Part shown: piece by piece, positions 17,039 to 25,769 of the stretch | How positions within the stretch are numbered: position 1 is the first letter of the stretch | Layout: every line of letters begins with the position of its first letter | NCBI GenBank assembly: GCA_902783575.1 | Contig: CACZRP010000076.1 | Span: forward strand, 1 to 53,568 | Reading direction: 5' to 3' | Length of the DNA: 53,568 nt | Source of the DNA: an uncultured Eubacteriales bacterium | GTDB taxonomy: Bacteria > Bacillota > Clostridia > Lachnospirales > Bianqueaceae | Position numbers and translations under genes: made by a program | Notes under the pieces: model-generated | Databases searched by the model: none | What the model was told of the DNA's origin: nothing | The model's input: only the letters and a program-made list of their open reading frames with translations

Positions 17039-17404
17039 ATGAAAGAAAAAGTACTGGAAACATCCCGCGCTTTCTGGAGCGCCCTGGAAAATGCAGATAC
17101 TGCCGGTATGGAAGCGGTCTGTGATCCTTCGGTGACCTTTGTGCACATCGGCGTCACCTGCGGCCTGGAAGAAGAAATGCGCTGCTTTACCGACAAGATT
17201 TTCGTTCCTACGGATATCACCATTCATAAGCAGGATGTCTCCCTTTATGGAGACTGTGCGGTTGTCATCAACGATCTGGATTATGGTCTGCTGCTGGGCG
17301 GCAAACCTACGACGCACCACTTCGCTGTCACGGAGGTTTATATCCATCAGGCGTACGATTCCTGGAAGATGGTGCAGCTGTCCTTCACAGCCCTGGTCTA
17401 TTAA
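17039..17404 (+). CDS. NTF2-like (SnoaL/DUF4440-type) small protein
   Basis: 121-residue protein with the cone-shaped NTF2 fold pattern: an N-terminal helix (SRFW-like segment TSRAFWSALENADTAGME), then curved strands (VTFVHIG, EVYIHQAYDSWKMVQLS). Proteins of this type are often small isomerases, dehydratases or stress proteins that bind a hydrophobic ligand. No catalytic residues can be assigned. It lies between two reductases in the cluster and has a good AGGAG site. Its function is unknown. Confidence 0.78.
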   Translation: MKEKVLETSRAFWSALENADTAGMEAVCDPSVTFVHIGVTCGLEEEMRCFTDKIFVPTDITIHKQDVSLYGDCAVVINDLDYGLLLGGKPTTHHFAVTEVYIHQAYDSWKMVQLSFTALVY

Positions 17405-17431
17405 TTCGCTGTTAGAAAGGTTGATCATATC

Positions 17432-18274
17432 ATGGAGAATCAGATGATCTTAAACAATGGAGTCGTCATGCCTCAGCTCGGCTTTGGCACCATCGGCCAG
17501 GAGGGCGAACTGATTACCAATAATGTGGCTTTCGCGCTGCAGAATGGGTATAAGCTGATAGACACCGCCAACCGGTACGGCAACGAGGTGGAAGTTGGTC
17601 TGGGCCTGAAAAAATCCGGTCTTGCCAGAGAAGAATATTTTTTGGAAACCAAGCTGGGACCGACCCTCTACAAAAACGATGAAGCCATTGACGGCACACT
17701 GAAACGGCTGGATGTTGACTATATCGACCTGATGATCCTGCATCATCCGGTGAATAACTATATCTATGCCTACAAGATGCTGGAAAAGGCATATAAAGCC
17801 GGTAAGCTCCGCGCCATCGGTATTTCCAACTTCCCTGTGGAGAAAATTCAGGAGGTGCTGGATCAGTGCGACGTGGTTCCTGCGCTGATGCAGGTGGAGT
17901 GCCATCCTTACTATCCTGCGGAAGCGGTAAAACCCTTCTGTGATGAGAAGGGCATCCGTCTCCAGTCCTGGTTCCCGCTGGGCCATGGCAACAAAGATAT
18001 GCTTTCCAATCCGGTTTTTGTCAAGCTGGCAGAGAAATACGGAAAGAGCACCGTTCAGGTGATTCTTCGCTGGCATACCCAGATGGGTTTCGGCCTGGTA
18101 CCCGGCAGCCGTTCTTATGATCATATCAAGGATAATGCCAACATCTTCGATTTCACCATGACCGATGAGGAAATGGCTGAGATTGCAACGCTCAGCAAAC
18201 ACGAGCCATTTTACAAGGTAACACCGGAATCGCTGGCAAGACTCGCTGTCACTAAATGTAACTTTGAGGAATAA
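17432..18274 (+). CDS. Aldo/keto reductase, paralog of the 14671 gene
   Basis: 280-residue NADPH-dependent reductase with tetrad Asp44 and Tyr49 (DTANRY), Lys74 (ETKLGP) and His104 (LHHP). Nearly the same length and motif spacing as the gene at 14671, so the pair probably arose by duplication. The C-terminal cofactor loop is VPGSRSYDHIKDN. It is followed after 3 bases by the broken hydrolase gene, so the two are cotranscribed. Substrate unknown. Confidence 0.93.
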   Translation: MENQMILNNGVVMPQLGFGTIGQEGELITNNVAFALQNGYKLIDTANRYGNEVEVGLGLKKSGLAREEYFLETKLGPTLYKNDEAIDGTLKRLDVDYIDLMILHHPVNNYIYAYKMLEKAYKAGKLRAIGISNFPVEKIQEVLDQCDVVPALMQVECHPYYPAEAVKPFCDEKGIRLQSWFPLGHGNKDMLSNPVFVKLAEKYGKSTVQVILRWHTQMGFGLVPGSRSYDHIKDNANIFDFTMTDEEMAEIATLSKHEPFYKVTPESLARLAVTKCNFEE

Positions 18275-18277
18275 CGT

Positions 18278-19165
18278 ATGGGACTATATGACCGCTTTGC
18301 GCTGATTGAGGATGTTATCCGGGATCCTGCTTTCAAAGATTTCGGAAGACTGCTGTTTCCGGTGGAAAAACAGTTTTATTGCGGAGAAAAGCTGGAACAG
18401 TTCACGATGGTATTCTACAACTATCATGATCCGGCCAAGACCGTGGAGATCGTCAATTCTCTGAAGACAAGATCTTTGGCAGGGGATAAAGTGTTTTTCG
18501 ACATCTATTCTCCGGAAGAAAAGCTGGAAGATGCTTCCAAAGCCAATACCGGTCTTTTCTTTTTCCGGGGTAAGCCGGGAGCGAAAACAGCCATCTGTAT
18601 CGCCGGCGGCGGCCAGATGTTTGTTGGGGCCATGCACGACAGCTTTCCCCATGCGCTGGAATTGTCGAAACTGGGATATAATGCTTTTGCGCTGATCTAT
18701 CGGCCCGGCGCACATGCCATGGAAGACATGGCCAGAGCTATCACGTTTATTTTTGATCATGCGGACGAGCTTGAGCTTGATCTGTAAGGCTATTCTGTCT
18801 GGGGCGGATCAGCCGGCGCCAGAATGGCGGCCATGGCCGGATCCTTCCGCACGGATCAGCTGGGAGCTGAAAAGAGCTGTCCGCTCCCGGGAGCTGTGAT
18901 CATGCAGTATACGGGCCTTTCTGAGGTTTATGGTAACGAACCGCCCACCTTTGCCTGTGTCGGAGATAACGACTGGATCGCCAATTATCAGGTGATGAAA
19001 GAAAGAATCCGTAAAATCAACGAAAACGGAACCGCCGCAGAAATCGAAGTTTATCATGGTCTTCCCCATGGGTTCGGTCTGGGCACCGGAACTGCTGCGG
19101 ACGGCTGGGTAGAGAGAGCCGCAGAGTTTTGGGAAACACAGTGGACCGGTCTTAGGACTCAGTAG
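18278..19165 (+). pseudogene. Alpha/beta hydrolase (esterase-like) with one in-frame TAA
   Basis: The frame opens at ATG 18278, reaches TAA at 18785-18787, and continues in the same frame for 126 more codons to the natural stop at 19163-19165. Both parts are needed for one alpha/beta hydrolase. The N-terminal part has the oxyanion-type CIAGGGQMFVG and IYRPGAHAMEDMARAI. Directly after the stop comes GYSVWGGSAGARM, the nucleophile elbow with Ser at 18809. The later part has the acid in VGDND and His in GLPHGFG. The stop replaces a single residue just before the elbow, so the truncated product cannot be active. One base change (for example AAA, CAA or GAA to TAA) explains it. No insertion or frameshift is present. 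A sequencing error or rare readthrough is the alternative. Confidence 0.88.
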
Positions 19166-19217
19166 GAGACAGGAATAACAGCTTCGCTGCAGTTTTTGTG
19201 CCTTCATTTTTGAATTC

Positions 19218-19254
19218 AAAAAAGCCGTATGAGTGTTTCCTCATACGGCTTTTT
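19218..19254. terminator. Bidirectional terminator
   Basis: Perfect 11-bp stem AGCCGTATGAG / CTCATACGGCT with a 6-base loop. It has A6 on the left and T5 on the right, so it can stop both the reductase cluster and the convergent GH51 gene. Confidence 0.93.
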
Positions 19255-19255
19255 A

Positions 19256-20752
19256 TTAACCTTTGAAAACGAACACATTCCAGGAGGCAGGAGCGAGCCT
19301 GAACTCGTTGCCGCTTCCTTCTTTTTGAATCGGATGAACCTTTTCTTCCTCGGCGGAGTTGACGGCTTTCAGATCGTCGGATTCCAGCGCCTCCCAGAAG
19401 GAGAGGGTATAGCCTTCGAAACCGCGAAGGTCGATATGGAAATCCGCTTCCTGATCCAGGCAGCGGTTTACGGCAAACACCGTGAGCTGCTGCTTTTCTT
19501 CGTCCCAGACAGCGGCGGCATCCACATCGGTGACGCCTTCATGGGCGGAGGTGTCGTGGCTGGTGGAGCGCAGCACCGGATTCAGGGAAATGCCGCGGCC
19601 ATATTTGGAAGCGTGATAGAAGGGATAGAAGATGGACTGTCTCCAGGCCTTTCCGTTCTCCTCGGTCATAATGGGAGCGATGACATTCACCAGCTGAGCG
19701 AGAGCGGCAATCTTGACCCGGTCCGCGTGCTTCAGGAAGGTGATGAGGGCCAGACCATCCACGATGGCATCCTCGAAGGTATAGATATCCTCCAGCAGAT
19801 GGGGATGCTTTCTCCAGGGACGATCCTTCATATCCTTATCATCCTGGTCGTTGGAGTGGTACCAGACGTTCCATTCATCAAAGGAAAGATTGATCTGCTT
19901 TTTGGAATGCTTCTTGGCCTTCACCAGATCGCAGATATGGATAACGGTTTCGATAAATTCTTCCAGGTCGATGTTCTGGGCAAAGAACTCCGGCGTGTCG
20001 TCCGCCATGTTGGACCAGTAGGTGTGCAGGGAAACATAGTCCACATAGTCATAGGCTTCCTCCAGCACTTCCTGCTCCCAGGAACCGAAGGTGGGCATAT
20101 ATTTGGAAGAAGAACCGCAGACCACGCACTCGATGGAGTCATCCATCATCTTCATGGCCTTGGCGGTTTCGGCGGCCAGATGACCGTATTCTTTGGCGGT
20201 CTTGTGACCGGCCTGCCAGGGACCGTCCATCTCGTTGCCCATGCACCAGAGCTTGATGTCATAGGGTTTATCATCGCCGTGGGAACGGCGCAGATTCGCG
20301 TAATGGGTATCGGTATCCAGATTGCAGTATTCCAGCAGATTCAGGGCAGCATCCACGCCCCGGGTGCCCAGGTTCACGGCCATCATGGGTTTGCTGCCGG
20401 CCTTCTTTGCCCAGCGGGCAAACTCCTGAATACCCACCTCGTTGGGCTCCAGGGTGCGCCAGGCCAGATCCAGCCGCGGCTTTCTCTGATCCTTGGGTCC
20501 TACGGAATCTTCCCAGTAGAAGTTGGAAACGAAGTTGCCGCCGGGGTAACGGACGATGGGAACATTCAGCTCCTTCACCAGGTCGATGACATCTTTTCTG
20601 AAGCCGTCCTCATCGGCGGTTTCATGATCCGGCTGATAGATGCCGGTGTAAACGGCCCTGCCGAGATGCTCGATGAAGGAGCCGTAGAGTCTTTCGTCTA
20701 CGGGAGCGATCTGGAAATCTTTGTCTACAATTAAGGTTGCTTTTGCCATCAT
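19256..20752 (-). CDS. Alpha-L-arabinofuranosidase, GH51
   Basis: Retaining enzyme that removes alpha-L-arabinofuranose from arabinoxylan or arabinan oligosaccharides in the cytoplasm; 498 residues, normal length and no signal peptide. The acid/base is Glu174 in GNEMDGPWQ and the nucleophile Glu293 in FDEWNVWY. The N-terminal IVRYPGGNF box and the C-terminal beta-sandwich are both present. Two ATG codons stand in tandem; the second (20749) is better spaced from AAGAAAGGA. It follows the DUF4838 gene by 11 bases in one operon. The gene symbol abfA is often used, but I leave it open. Confidence 0.95.
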   Translation of the reverse strand: MMAKATLIVDKDFQIAPVDERLYGSFIEHLGRAVYTGIYQPDHETADEDGFRKDVIDLVKELNVPIVRYPGGNFVSNFYWEDSVGPKDQRKPRLDLAWRTLEPNEVGIQEFARWAKKAGSKPMMAVNLGTRGVDAALNLLEYCNLDTDTHYANLRRSHGDDKPYDIKLWCMGNEMDGPWQAGHKTAKEYGHLAAETAKAMKMMDDSIECVVCGSSSKYMPTFGSWEQEVLEEAYDYVDYVSLHTYWSNMADDTPEFFAQNIDLEEFIETVIHICDLVKAKKHSKKQINLSFDEWNVWYHSNDQDDKDMKDRPWRKHPHLLEDIYTFEDAIVDGLALITFLKHADRVKIAALAQLVNVIAPIMTEENGKAWRQSIFYPFYHASKYGRGISLNPVLRSTSHDTSAHEGVTDVDAAAVWDEEKQQLTVFAVNRCLDQEADFHIDLRGFEGYTLSFWEALESDDLKAVNSAEEEKVHPIQKEGSGNEFRLAPASWNVFVFKG

Positions 20753-20763
20753 GGTATCCTTTC

Positions 20764-22698
20764 TTATTCCTTGAACATATATTTGCTGAATAAAGATAAA
20801 ATATTGACGGTGTTATGGGTATCCAGCAGAGGCTGAATCTCCGGTTCCTTCTCCCACAGATACGCGACCAGCTGCGCGGCTGTCTCCTTCGCCTTGGGTA
20901 TATCTTTTTCTCCTGCGGCATAGAGAATATGGGTTAGCTGCTGTAGGTAAGGCACGAAGACCAGGAGGGCAGACCAGTCCAGACTGGACTGTTCCTGTCG
21001 GCCCAGGTGGCTGGCTGCCAGATTTCTGAGTTCAGTGGCCAGCTTCAGCACCTCATCGCCGTTTTCACACAGGGCCGGATGCCCCTCGGAAATCGCTCGG
21101 GCCGGTCCCTCATAAAGATGGAACAGATTTGAGATGGAGGTGAGGATCTGACGGACTCTGGCGCCATCGGGACCAAAGGCGTCCTGATAATAGGCATCTG
21201 CCACCTGATCGAAATCGGCATTTTCGTCCCAGAGGGCGGCCGCCATGGCCAGCAGGGGAAGGGCGGTGGGGAAGAAGCAGCGCTGCACCTGGCAGCTGAC
21301 CATGCCGTTCAGGCCGATTTTCCGAAGATCCTTCATGTCCTGGAACAGATTCCGGGAAACCCTTTCATAGCCGAAATCGCTGACATGAGCCCACATGAGA
21401 TGATAATCATAGTCGAAGGAGTCGCCCTGGAACTGCTTCTGCCAGCGGCGCAGATGCTCCAGATTCTGGGCCAGGGACTTGGGCATTTCCAGATGGTTTC
21501 TTTCGTAGGCTGGAAGCTCGCCTTCGAAGGTGAGATAATCGGAATAATTGCTGCCGTAGTTCCGGGTGATGGGTGCGAACATCAGGATAAACCGGTCCGG
21601 ATTTTGGATGGTGTATTCCACAGGCTCCCACAGCAGATCCACATAAATCAGAAAGACGACCCGGGTGGAGAGACCTTCCGCGCTCATCTTTTCATCCAGC
21701 TCATTCAGCATCTTCACGTACCAGTCGGCAGGACGTTTTTTTCGGCAGTTTTCGCATTCACAGTGATTGTTGGAGCCGTCGGCCAGCCAGAAGTGGAGGA
21801 TATCCACCTGAGGATTCTCTTTGGCGTAACGGGTGATGGCGTCGGTGATGCGGCCCCGGACGCTGTCGTTGGAATAGCAGAGATTGGTGTTCAGGGGAAC
21901 GCCGCCCCAGAGCTCCCGCTTGCCGCCTACCTCGGCCAGAATAGAGGTCTGTTCTTCGGTCAGGGGCTCCTTCTGCTGAAACCAGCCGGAACCGTCAATG
22001 CCGAAGGGCTCACAGGTCCAGCCATGGCCGACCTTATGATAGACCAGGCCCCGTTTCTTAATCTCCGCTTCCAGGCTGGCGGTGAAGCCAATGACCGTTT
22101 CTCTGTCAATGCCTTCGGGTTCCAGCAGCGGATTGTTCCGGTGATTGTACCAGCGGTCAAAGAACTCCGTGGGCACCATGAACTGAACATAATATTCATT
22201 CAGACCGACCTTGGGAAGAAAGTCGATCATTTCTTCAATGTTTTCGTAGCTGTCCGCGCCTTCAATGCACACGCCCCGGTGCCGGTAAGAGGCCTTTTCC
22301 CTGAGATGAATCGTCAGGGACGGGTCCGAAAGAAAATCCAGCTTCTTTTCAGGAACTCTTTCCCCAGCCTTTCCCGGGTGCAGGAAGCTGCAGCCCAGTT
22401 CTTTCAGAAAGCGATAAACACCGATCAGCACGCTGCGGGCGTTGGAGCCGGTAATACAGCCCTTTCCCTGATCCAGAGTCAAAGCGATCTCATCGTCCCA
22501 CTGATGGAAGGGCACATCCAGGCCTTTCCCAAAACCAACCCAGAGAACATGGCCCATTTCCGGCTGCACTTCATCAAAAAGCATCCGGTCGATGACCAGT
22601 GAATGATCCATCTGTTTGAGATAACGGGCCAGCTCGTCCACAGCGAAGGTAATGACGGGATCCTGGCCAAGCTGTCCGATTAAGATCCGTCGGTACAT
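20764..22698 (-). CDS. DUF4838 protein, glycoside hydrolase-like
   Basis: 644-residue cytoplasmic protein. The N-terminal 130 residues look like the alpha-glucuronidase/GH20b-type accessory domain (GSNARSVLIGVYRFLKELGCSFLHPG). The following region is the DUF4838 TIM-barrel type, with FWLADGSNN and the CECENC motif at 313-318, then DWYVKMLNELDEKM. This family is found in polysaccharide gene clusters and is presumed to be glycosidic, but its chemistry is not established. Partnership with GH51 in one operon suggests a substrate of the arabinoxylan or glucuronoxylan type. Good ribosome site (AAGGAGG) before the ATG. Confidence 0.8.
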   Translation of the reverse strand: MYRRILIGQLGQDPVITFAVDELARYLKQMDHSLVIDRMLFDEVQPEMGHVLWVGFGKGLDVPFHQWDDEIALTLDQGKGCITGSNARSVLIGVYRFLKELGCSFLHPGKAGERVPEKKLDFLSDPSLTIHLREKASYRHRGVCIEGADSYENIEEMIDFLPKVGLNEYYVQFMVPTEFFDRWYNHRNNPLLEPEGIDRETVIGFTASLEAEIKKRGLVYHKVGHGWTCEPFGIDGSGWFQQKEPLTEEQTSILAEVGGKRELWGGVPLNTNLCYSNDSVRGRITDAITRYAKENPQVDILHFWLADGSNNHCECENCRKKRPADWYVKMLNELDEKMSAEGLSTRVVFLIYVDLLWEPVEYTIQNPDRFILMFAPITRNYGSNYSDYLTFEGELPAYERNHLEMPKSLAQNLEHLRRWQKQFQGDSFDYDYHLMWAHVSDFGYERVSRNLFQDMKDLRKIGLNGMVSCQVQRCFFPTALPLLAMAAALWDENADFDQVADAYYQDAFGPDGARVRQILTSISNLFHLYEGPARAISEGHPALCENGDEVLKLATELRNLAASHLGRQEQSSLDWSALLVFVPYLQQLTHILYAAGEKDIPKAKETAAQLVAYLWEKEPEIQPLLDTHNTVNILSLFSKYMFKE

Positions 22699-22737
22699 GT
22701 TTGCTTCCTCCTTAATTCAATTTTACAGGCACATCAT

Positions 22738-22758
22738 AGAATCATTATAGTTGATTCT
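22738..22758 (-). promoter_or_regulatory. Operator-like palindrome over the -10 of the DUF4838/GH51 operon
   Basis: AGAATCA, 7 bases, TGATTCT is a perfect inverted repeat. On the minus strand it contains TATAAT (22744-22749), the likely -10; no strong -35 is seen at the right distance. A repressor covering the -10 would control the arabinose-glycan operon. Confidence 0.5.
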
Positions 22759-22772
22759 TCCGACAAAATCCA

Positions 22773-22802
22773 CAAAAAAAGAGACAGTTTCTTTGCTGTC
22801 TC
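22773..22802 (-). terminator. Terminator-like hairpin reading leftward
   Basis: Stem GAGACAG / CTGTCTC with an 8-base loop; on the minus strand it is followed by a run of T (A run 22774-22780 on plus). It lies upstream of the DUF4838 promoter with no leftward gene before it, so it may insulate the operon. Confidence 0.5.
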
Positions 22803-22813
22803 CTTTGTCTGAG

Positions 22814-22838
22814 TCCGGATCAAAGTTCATCATCCGGA
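22814..22838. repeat. Inverted repeat in the divergent spacer
   Basis: TCCGGAT, 11 bases, ATCCGGA. It could be an operator for the MATE gene (promoter 26 bases to the right). No regulator is encoded next to it. Confidence 0.35.
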
Positions 22839-22863
22839 ACGATATCTTTGTACATATTTATAA

Positions 22864-22892
22864 TTGAGTTTTCCCGGAAACTCCTGTATAAT
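22864..22892 (+). promoter_or_regulatory. Promoter of the MATE gene
   Basis: TTGAGT, 17 bases, TATAAT: close to the sigma-A consensus. The ATG of the exporter lies 34 bases downstream. Confidence 0.75.
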
Positions 22893-22925
22893 TAAACAGT
22901 TGATTATTTGAGAACGGGTGATACT

Positions 22926-24293
22926 ATGAACTGGAAAGATTATTTAGGAACAAAAGACTTCTATAAACGGATGGCTACCATCGCTGTCCCCATTGCGCTG
23001 CAGAGCATGATCACTATCGGCGTCAATATGATGGATACGGTGATGGTGGGAACCCTGGGAGAGGTGGCGATCTCTGCCACAGCCCTGGCGAATCAGTTTA
23101 TTACCATTTATCATATTGCCTGCATGGGTATCGGTATGGGCGCTTCAGTGCTGGTTTCCCGGTACTTTGGCATGAAGGACATGGTTTCCCTGAAGAAGAC
23201 CATCACCATTATGCTCAGACTGTGTATCGGTTTCGGTCTCCTGTTTATGCTGGTGACCCTGATCACGCCAGGCGGTATTATCCGCATGTATACGCCGGAT
23301 CAGGATGTTATCGCCCAGGGCAAGCTTTATCTGGAATGGTCAGTGCCTACCTATCTGCTGCTGGGGCTTTTGCTGGATGTTACTCTGGTGCTTCGCAGCA
23401 TCGGCAAGGCCAGGATCCCGCTGATCTGTTCCATCTTAGGCTTTGCCTCCAATGTGTTTTTCAACTGGGTATTCATCTTCGGCCATCTGGGCGCGCCCCG
23501 GATGGAAGTGGCTGGCGCCGCTCTGGGAACCCTGCTGGCCAGACTGATTGAATGCGGCATCGTTCTCACTTATTTCTTCTTTATTCAGAAGGATGTGCGT
23601 TACCGGATCCGGGATATTTTCAGCAAGTGCCGGGATCTGGTGAGCGAATATCTGAAGATTTCCATTCCGGTCCTGATCAGCGACTCTCTGATGGCCTTCG
23701 GAAATACTGCCATTGCCATGATTATGGGACGCATCGGTTCCACCTTTGTCTCCGCCAACTCCATCACCACGGTTACCCAGCAGCTGACCACTGTGCTCAC
23801 CCAGGGCATCAGTCAGGCGAGCTGCATCATGACCGGCCATACCCTGGGAGAAGGGGATGTGGAGAAGGCCCAGAGGGAAGGCTATGCCTTTACCTTTGCC
23901 GGAGCGGCCCTGGGTCTTGTATCCGGCGCCATCGTTCTGCTGCTGAGGGAACCGGTCATCGGCATGTACAATATCACTCCGGAAACCCAGGAAATCGCCC
24001 GCCAGCTGATGAACGCCATCGCGGTGATTTTGTTCTTCCAGTCCGCCAACTCGATCCTGACCAAGGGTGTTCTCAGGGGCGGCGGCGATACCAAGTTCCT
24101 GATGCTGGGCGATGTGCTGTTTCTTTGGATCGCCTCTGTACCGCTGGGTATTCTGACAGGTCTGTACCTTCATTGGCCTCCCTTCTGGATTTACTTCTTC
24201 ATGAAGATCGACCAGGTATTGAAATGCGTCTGGTGCTTCTTCCGTCTGAAGAGCGGCAAATGGATCAAACAGATCAATGGCGTCAGAGAATAA
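22926..24293 (+). CDS. MATE-family multidrug/toxin efflux transporter
   Basis: Inner-membrane cation-coupled exporter of 455 residues with about 12 hydrophobic segments in two homologous halves. N-terminal motifs AVPIALQSMITIGVNMMDTVMVGTLG and the second-half repeat SIPVLISDSLMAFGNTAIAM are typical of MATE/NorM-like proteins (motif shown in two parts of the family consensus P.....Q......D....G.LG). Start: ATG at 22926 behind a modest GGTG site; an upstream TTG at 22908 would add 6 residues. It stands alone between a promoter and a strong terminator. Substrate unknown; drugs, dyes or metabolites are usual. Confidence 0.94.
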   Translation: MNWKDYLGTKDFYKRMATIAVPIALQSMITIGVNMMDTVMVGTLGEVAISATALANQFITIYHIACMGIGMGASVLVSRYFGMKDMVSLKKTITIMLRLCIGFGLLFMLVTLITPGGIIRMYTPDQDVIAQGKLYLEWSVPTYLLLGLLLDVTLVLRSIGKARIPLICSILGFASNVFFNWVFIFGHLGAPRMEVAGAALGTLLARLIECGIVLTYFFFIQKDVRYRIRDIFSKCRDLVSEYLKISIPVLISDSLMAFGNTAIAMIMGRIGSTFVSANSITTVTQQLTTVLTQGISQASCIMTGHTLGEGDVEKAQREGYAFTFAGAALGLVSGAIVLLLREPVIGMYNITPETQEIARQLMNAIAVILFFQSANSILTKGVLRGGGDTKFLMLGDVLFLWIASVPLGILTGLYLHWPPFWIYFFMKIDQVLKCVWCFFRLKSGKWIKQINGVRE

Positions 24294-24305
24294 GAAAGAA
24301 ACATA

Positions 24306-24362
24306 AAAAATACCTGATAAGCAAAACCGCGGGAAACCCTGTGGCTGCTTATCAGGTTTTTT
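24306..24362. terminator. Terminator hairpin, copy 1 of a repeated element
   Basis: CCTGATAAGC at 24313-24322 pairs with GCTTATCAGG at 24347-24356, with a smaller GC stem inside and T6 after it. A/T runs on both sides let it act for the MATE gene and for the convergent pmbA gene. The 18-base left end AAAAATACCTGATAAGCA recurs exactly at 49504. Confidence 0.88.
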
Positions 24363-24391
24363 ATTTGTGACACATCTTTATTTTCTTTTTT

Positions 24392-25747
24392 TTATTTTCC
24401 CGCCACGGACAGCTTCCCGGCGTAGACGCTGGGAGCACCGATTCTGGTAAAGCCTCTGGGGAATCCGAAGTCAAGGTCGGATCCGACGGCCACGATGTTT
24501 TTCAGCAGCTCATAGAAGTTGCCGGAAACGGTGATGCCGTTGACATAGGTTCCTTTTTTACCATCCTCCAGACGATATCCGCTGGCTAGCAGGGAGAAGT
24601 CGCCGGTAATGGGATTCAGGCCAGCGTGGAGACCGCCCAGCTCGGTAATGAGCAGAGCAGAACCATTTCCGTCACCGCAGGCAGCCTGATACAGGACATT
24701 GGCATCCTTGTCACCGGGAACCAGGTAGAAGTTGAAGGGAGCGATTTCCACCGGCGCGTCATAGGAGGCGCGGCTTCCGTTGCCGGTGCTTTCGACGCCG
24801 GCCTTCCTGGCTGTCATCAGGTTGTAGAGCAGGGTGGTGAAGGTACCTTTTTCAATGATGTTTTTCTTCCTGGTGGCTACGCCTTCGCCGTCAAAGGCTG
24901 TCTGGTTGCCCTTGTAGAAGGGATCATCCACCAGAGTTACCACATCGGAGGCGATGACCGTGCCTTCCTTGCCGGAGAGGAGGCTCATGCCCTGCTGGGC
25001 GCTTTTGGCGGAGAAGATACCGGAGAAGGCTGCCAGAAGGGAAGCAAAGCAGGAATTGTCAAAAACAATGGGGTAGCTGCCGGTGGCCACAGGGCTGCCG
25101 GAGATTTTATCAATGGCCTTGGCGACGGCCTTGGAGGCTGTTTCTTCGACATTCACATCCTTCAGGGGACCGTTGGCCCGCTCATAGCTGTTGAACTGTT
25201 CCTCGCCCTGGCGGACAATGGCGCCCTGCATGGCAATCTGCATGGTGGATTTGCTGGAAAGATCCAGACCGGCGGAGTTCACCAGGCGGATCATGGTGGT
25301 ACCCTGGGAAACGCTGGCGGTGGAGTTCTTCTGCACCTTTTCATCCTGGCGCAGGGCAGCTTCATAAAGGCCCAGGGCCAGTTTAGACATTTCGCTCATA
25401 CTGGAAAGAGGCGTTTCTTCCTCTTCGATGGTCTCGTAGGCCGGGCTTCCGGCGAAGATAACCGATTCATCAGCGGATTCGATGATGGCGGCATTCTGGG
25501 CTGCCTTCCCGACGATGCGGACCGCTTCCTCCTCGGAGAAATCTTCCGTGGAGCAGTAGCCCATCTTGCCATTTACTTTGCAGCGGAAGCTGGCGCCGCT
25601 GGCTACCTCGCTGGAGAATTCATCGATATCGCCCTGGAAGGCTGTCACGGACTGGGAGGAATCCTCCATATAATATAATTCGTATTCTTCAAGACCGCAG
25701 GCTTTGGCTGCAGCAATTACCGCAGTTTTAAATTCTTCAAAAGTCAT
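24392..25747 (-). CDS. pmbA: PmbA/TldE-family subunit of the TldD/TldE protease
   Basis: 451-residue partner subunit of the heterodimeric TldD/TldE peptidase, which in other bacteria degrades unfolded or modified peptides and matures peptides such as microcin B17. It lacks the HExxxH zinc site, as expected for the E subunit. Family features include FSSEVASGASFRCKVNGKMGY near the N-terminus and the C-terminal ITVSGNFYELLKNI. Residue 1 is set at 25747, where MTFEEFK begins after AGGAG; the longer frame is not needed. It follows tldD by 22 bases. The segment quoted is the usual family region that lines the active-site channel. Confidence 0.9.
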   Translation of the reverse strand: MTFEEFKTAVIAAAKACGLEEYELYYMEDSSQSVTAFQGDIDEFSSEVASGASFRCKVNGKMGYCSTEDFSEEEAVRIVGKAAQNAAIIESADESVIFAGSPAYETIEEEETPLSSMSEMSKLALGLYEAALRQDEKVQKNSTASVSQGTTMIRLVNSAGLDLSSKSTMQIAMQGAIVRQGEEQFNSYERANGPLKDVNVEETASKAVAKAIDKISGSPVATGSYPIVFDNSCFASLLAAFSGIFSAKSAQQGMSLLSGKEGTVIASDVVTLVDDPFYKGNQTAFDGEGVATRKKNIIEKGTFTTLLYNLMTARKAGVESTGNGSRASYDAPVEIAPFNFYLVPGDKDANVLYQAACGDGNGSALLITELGGLHAGLNPITGDFSLLASGYRLEDGKKGTYVNGITVSGNFYELLKNIVAVGSDLDFGFPRGFTRIGAPSVYAGKLSVAGK

Positions 25748-25769
25748 GGTATTTGATTCTCCTTTCCCG

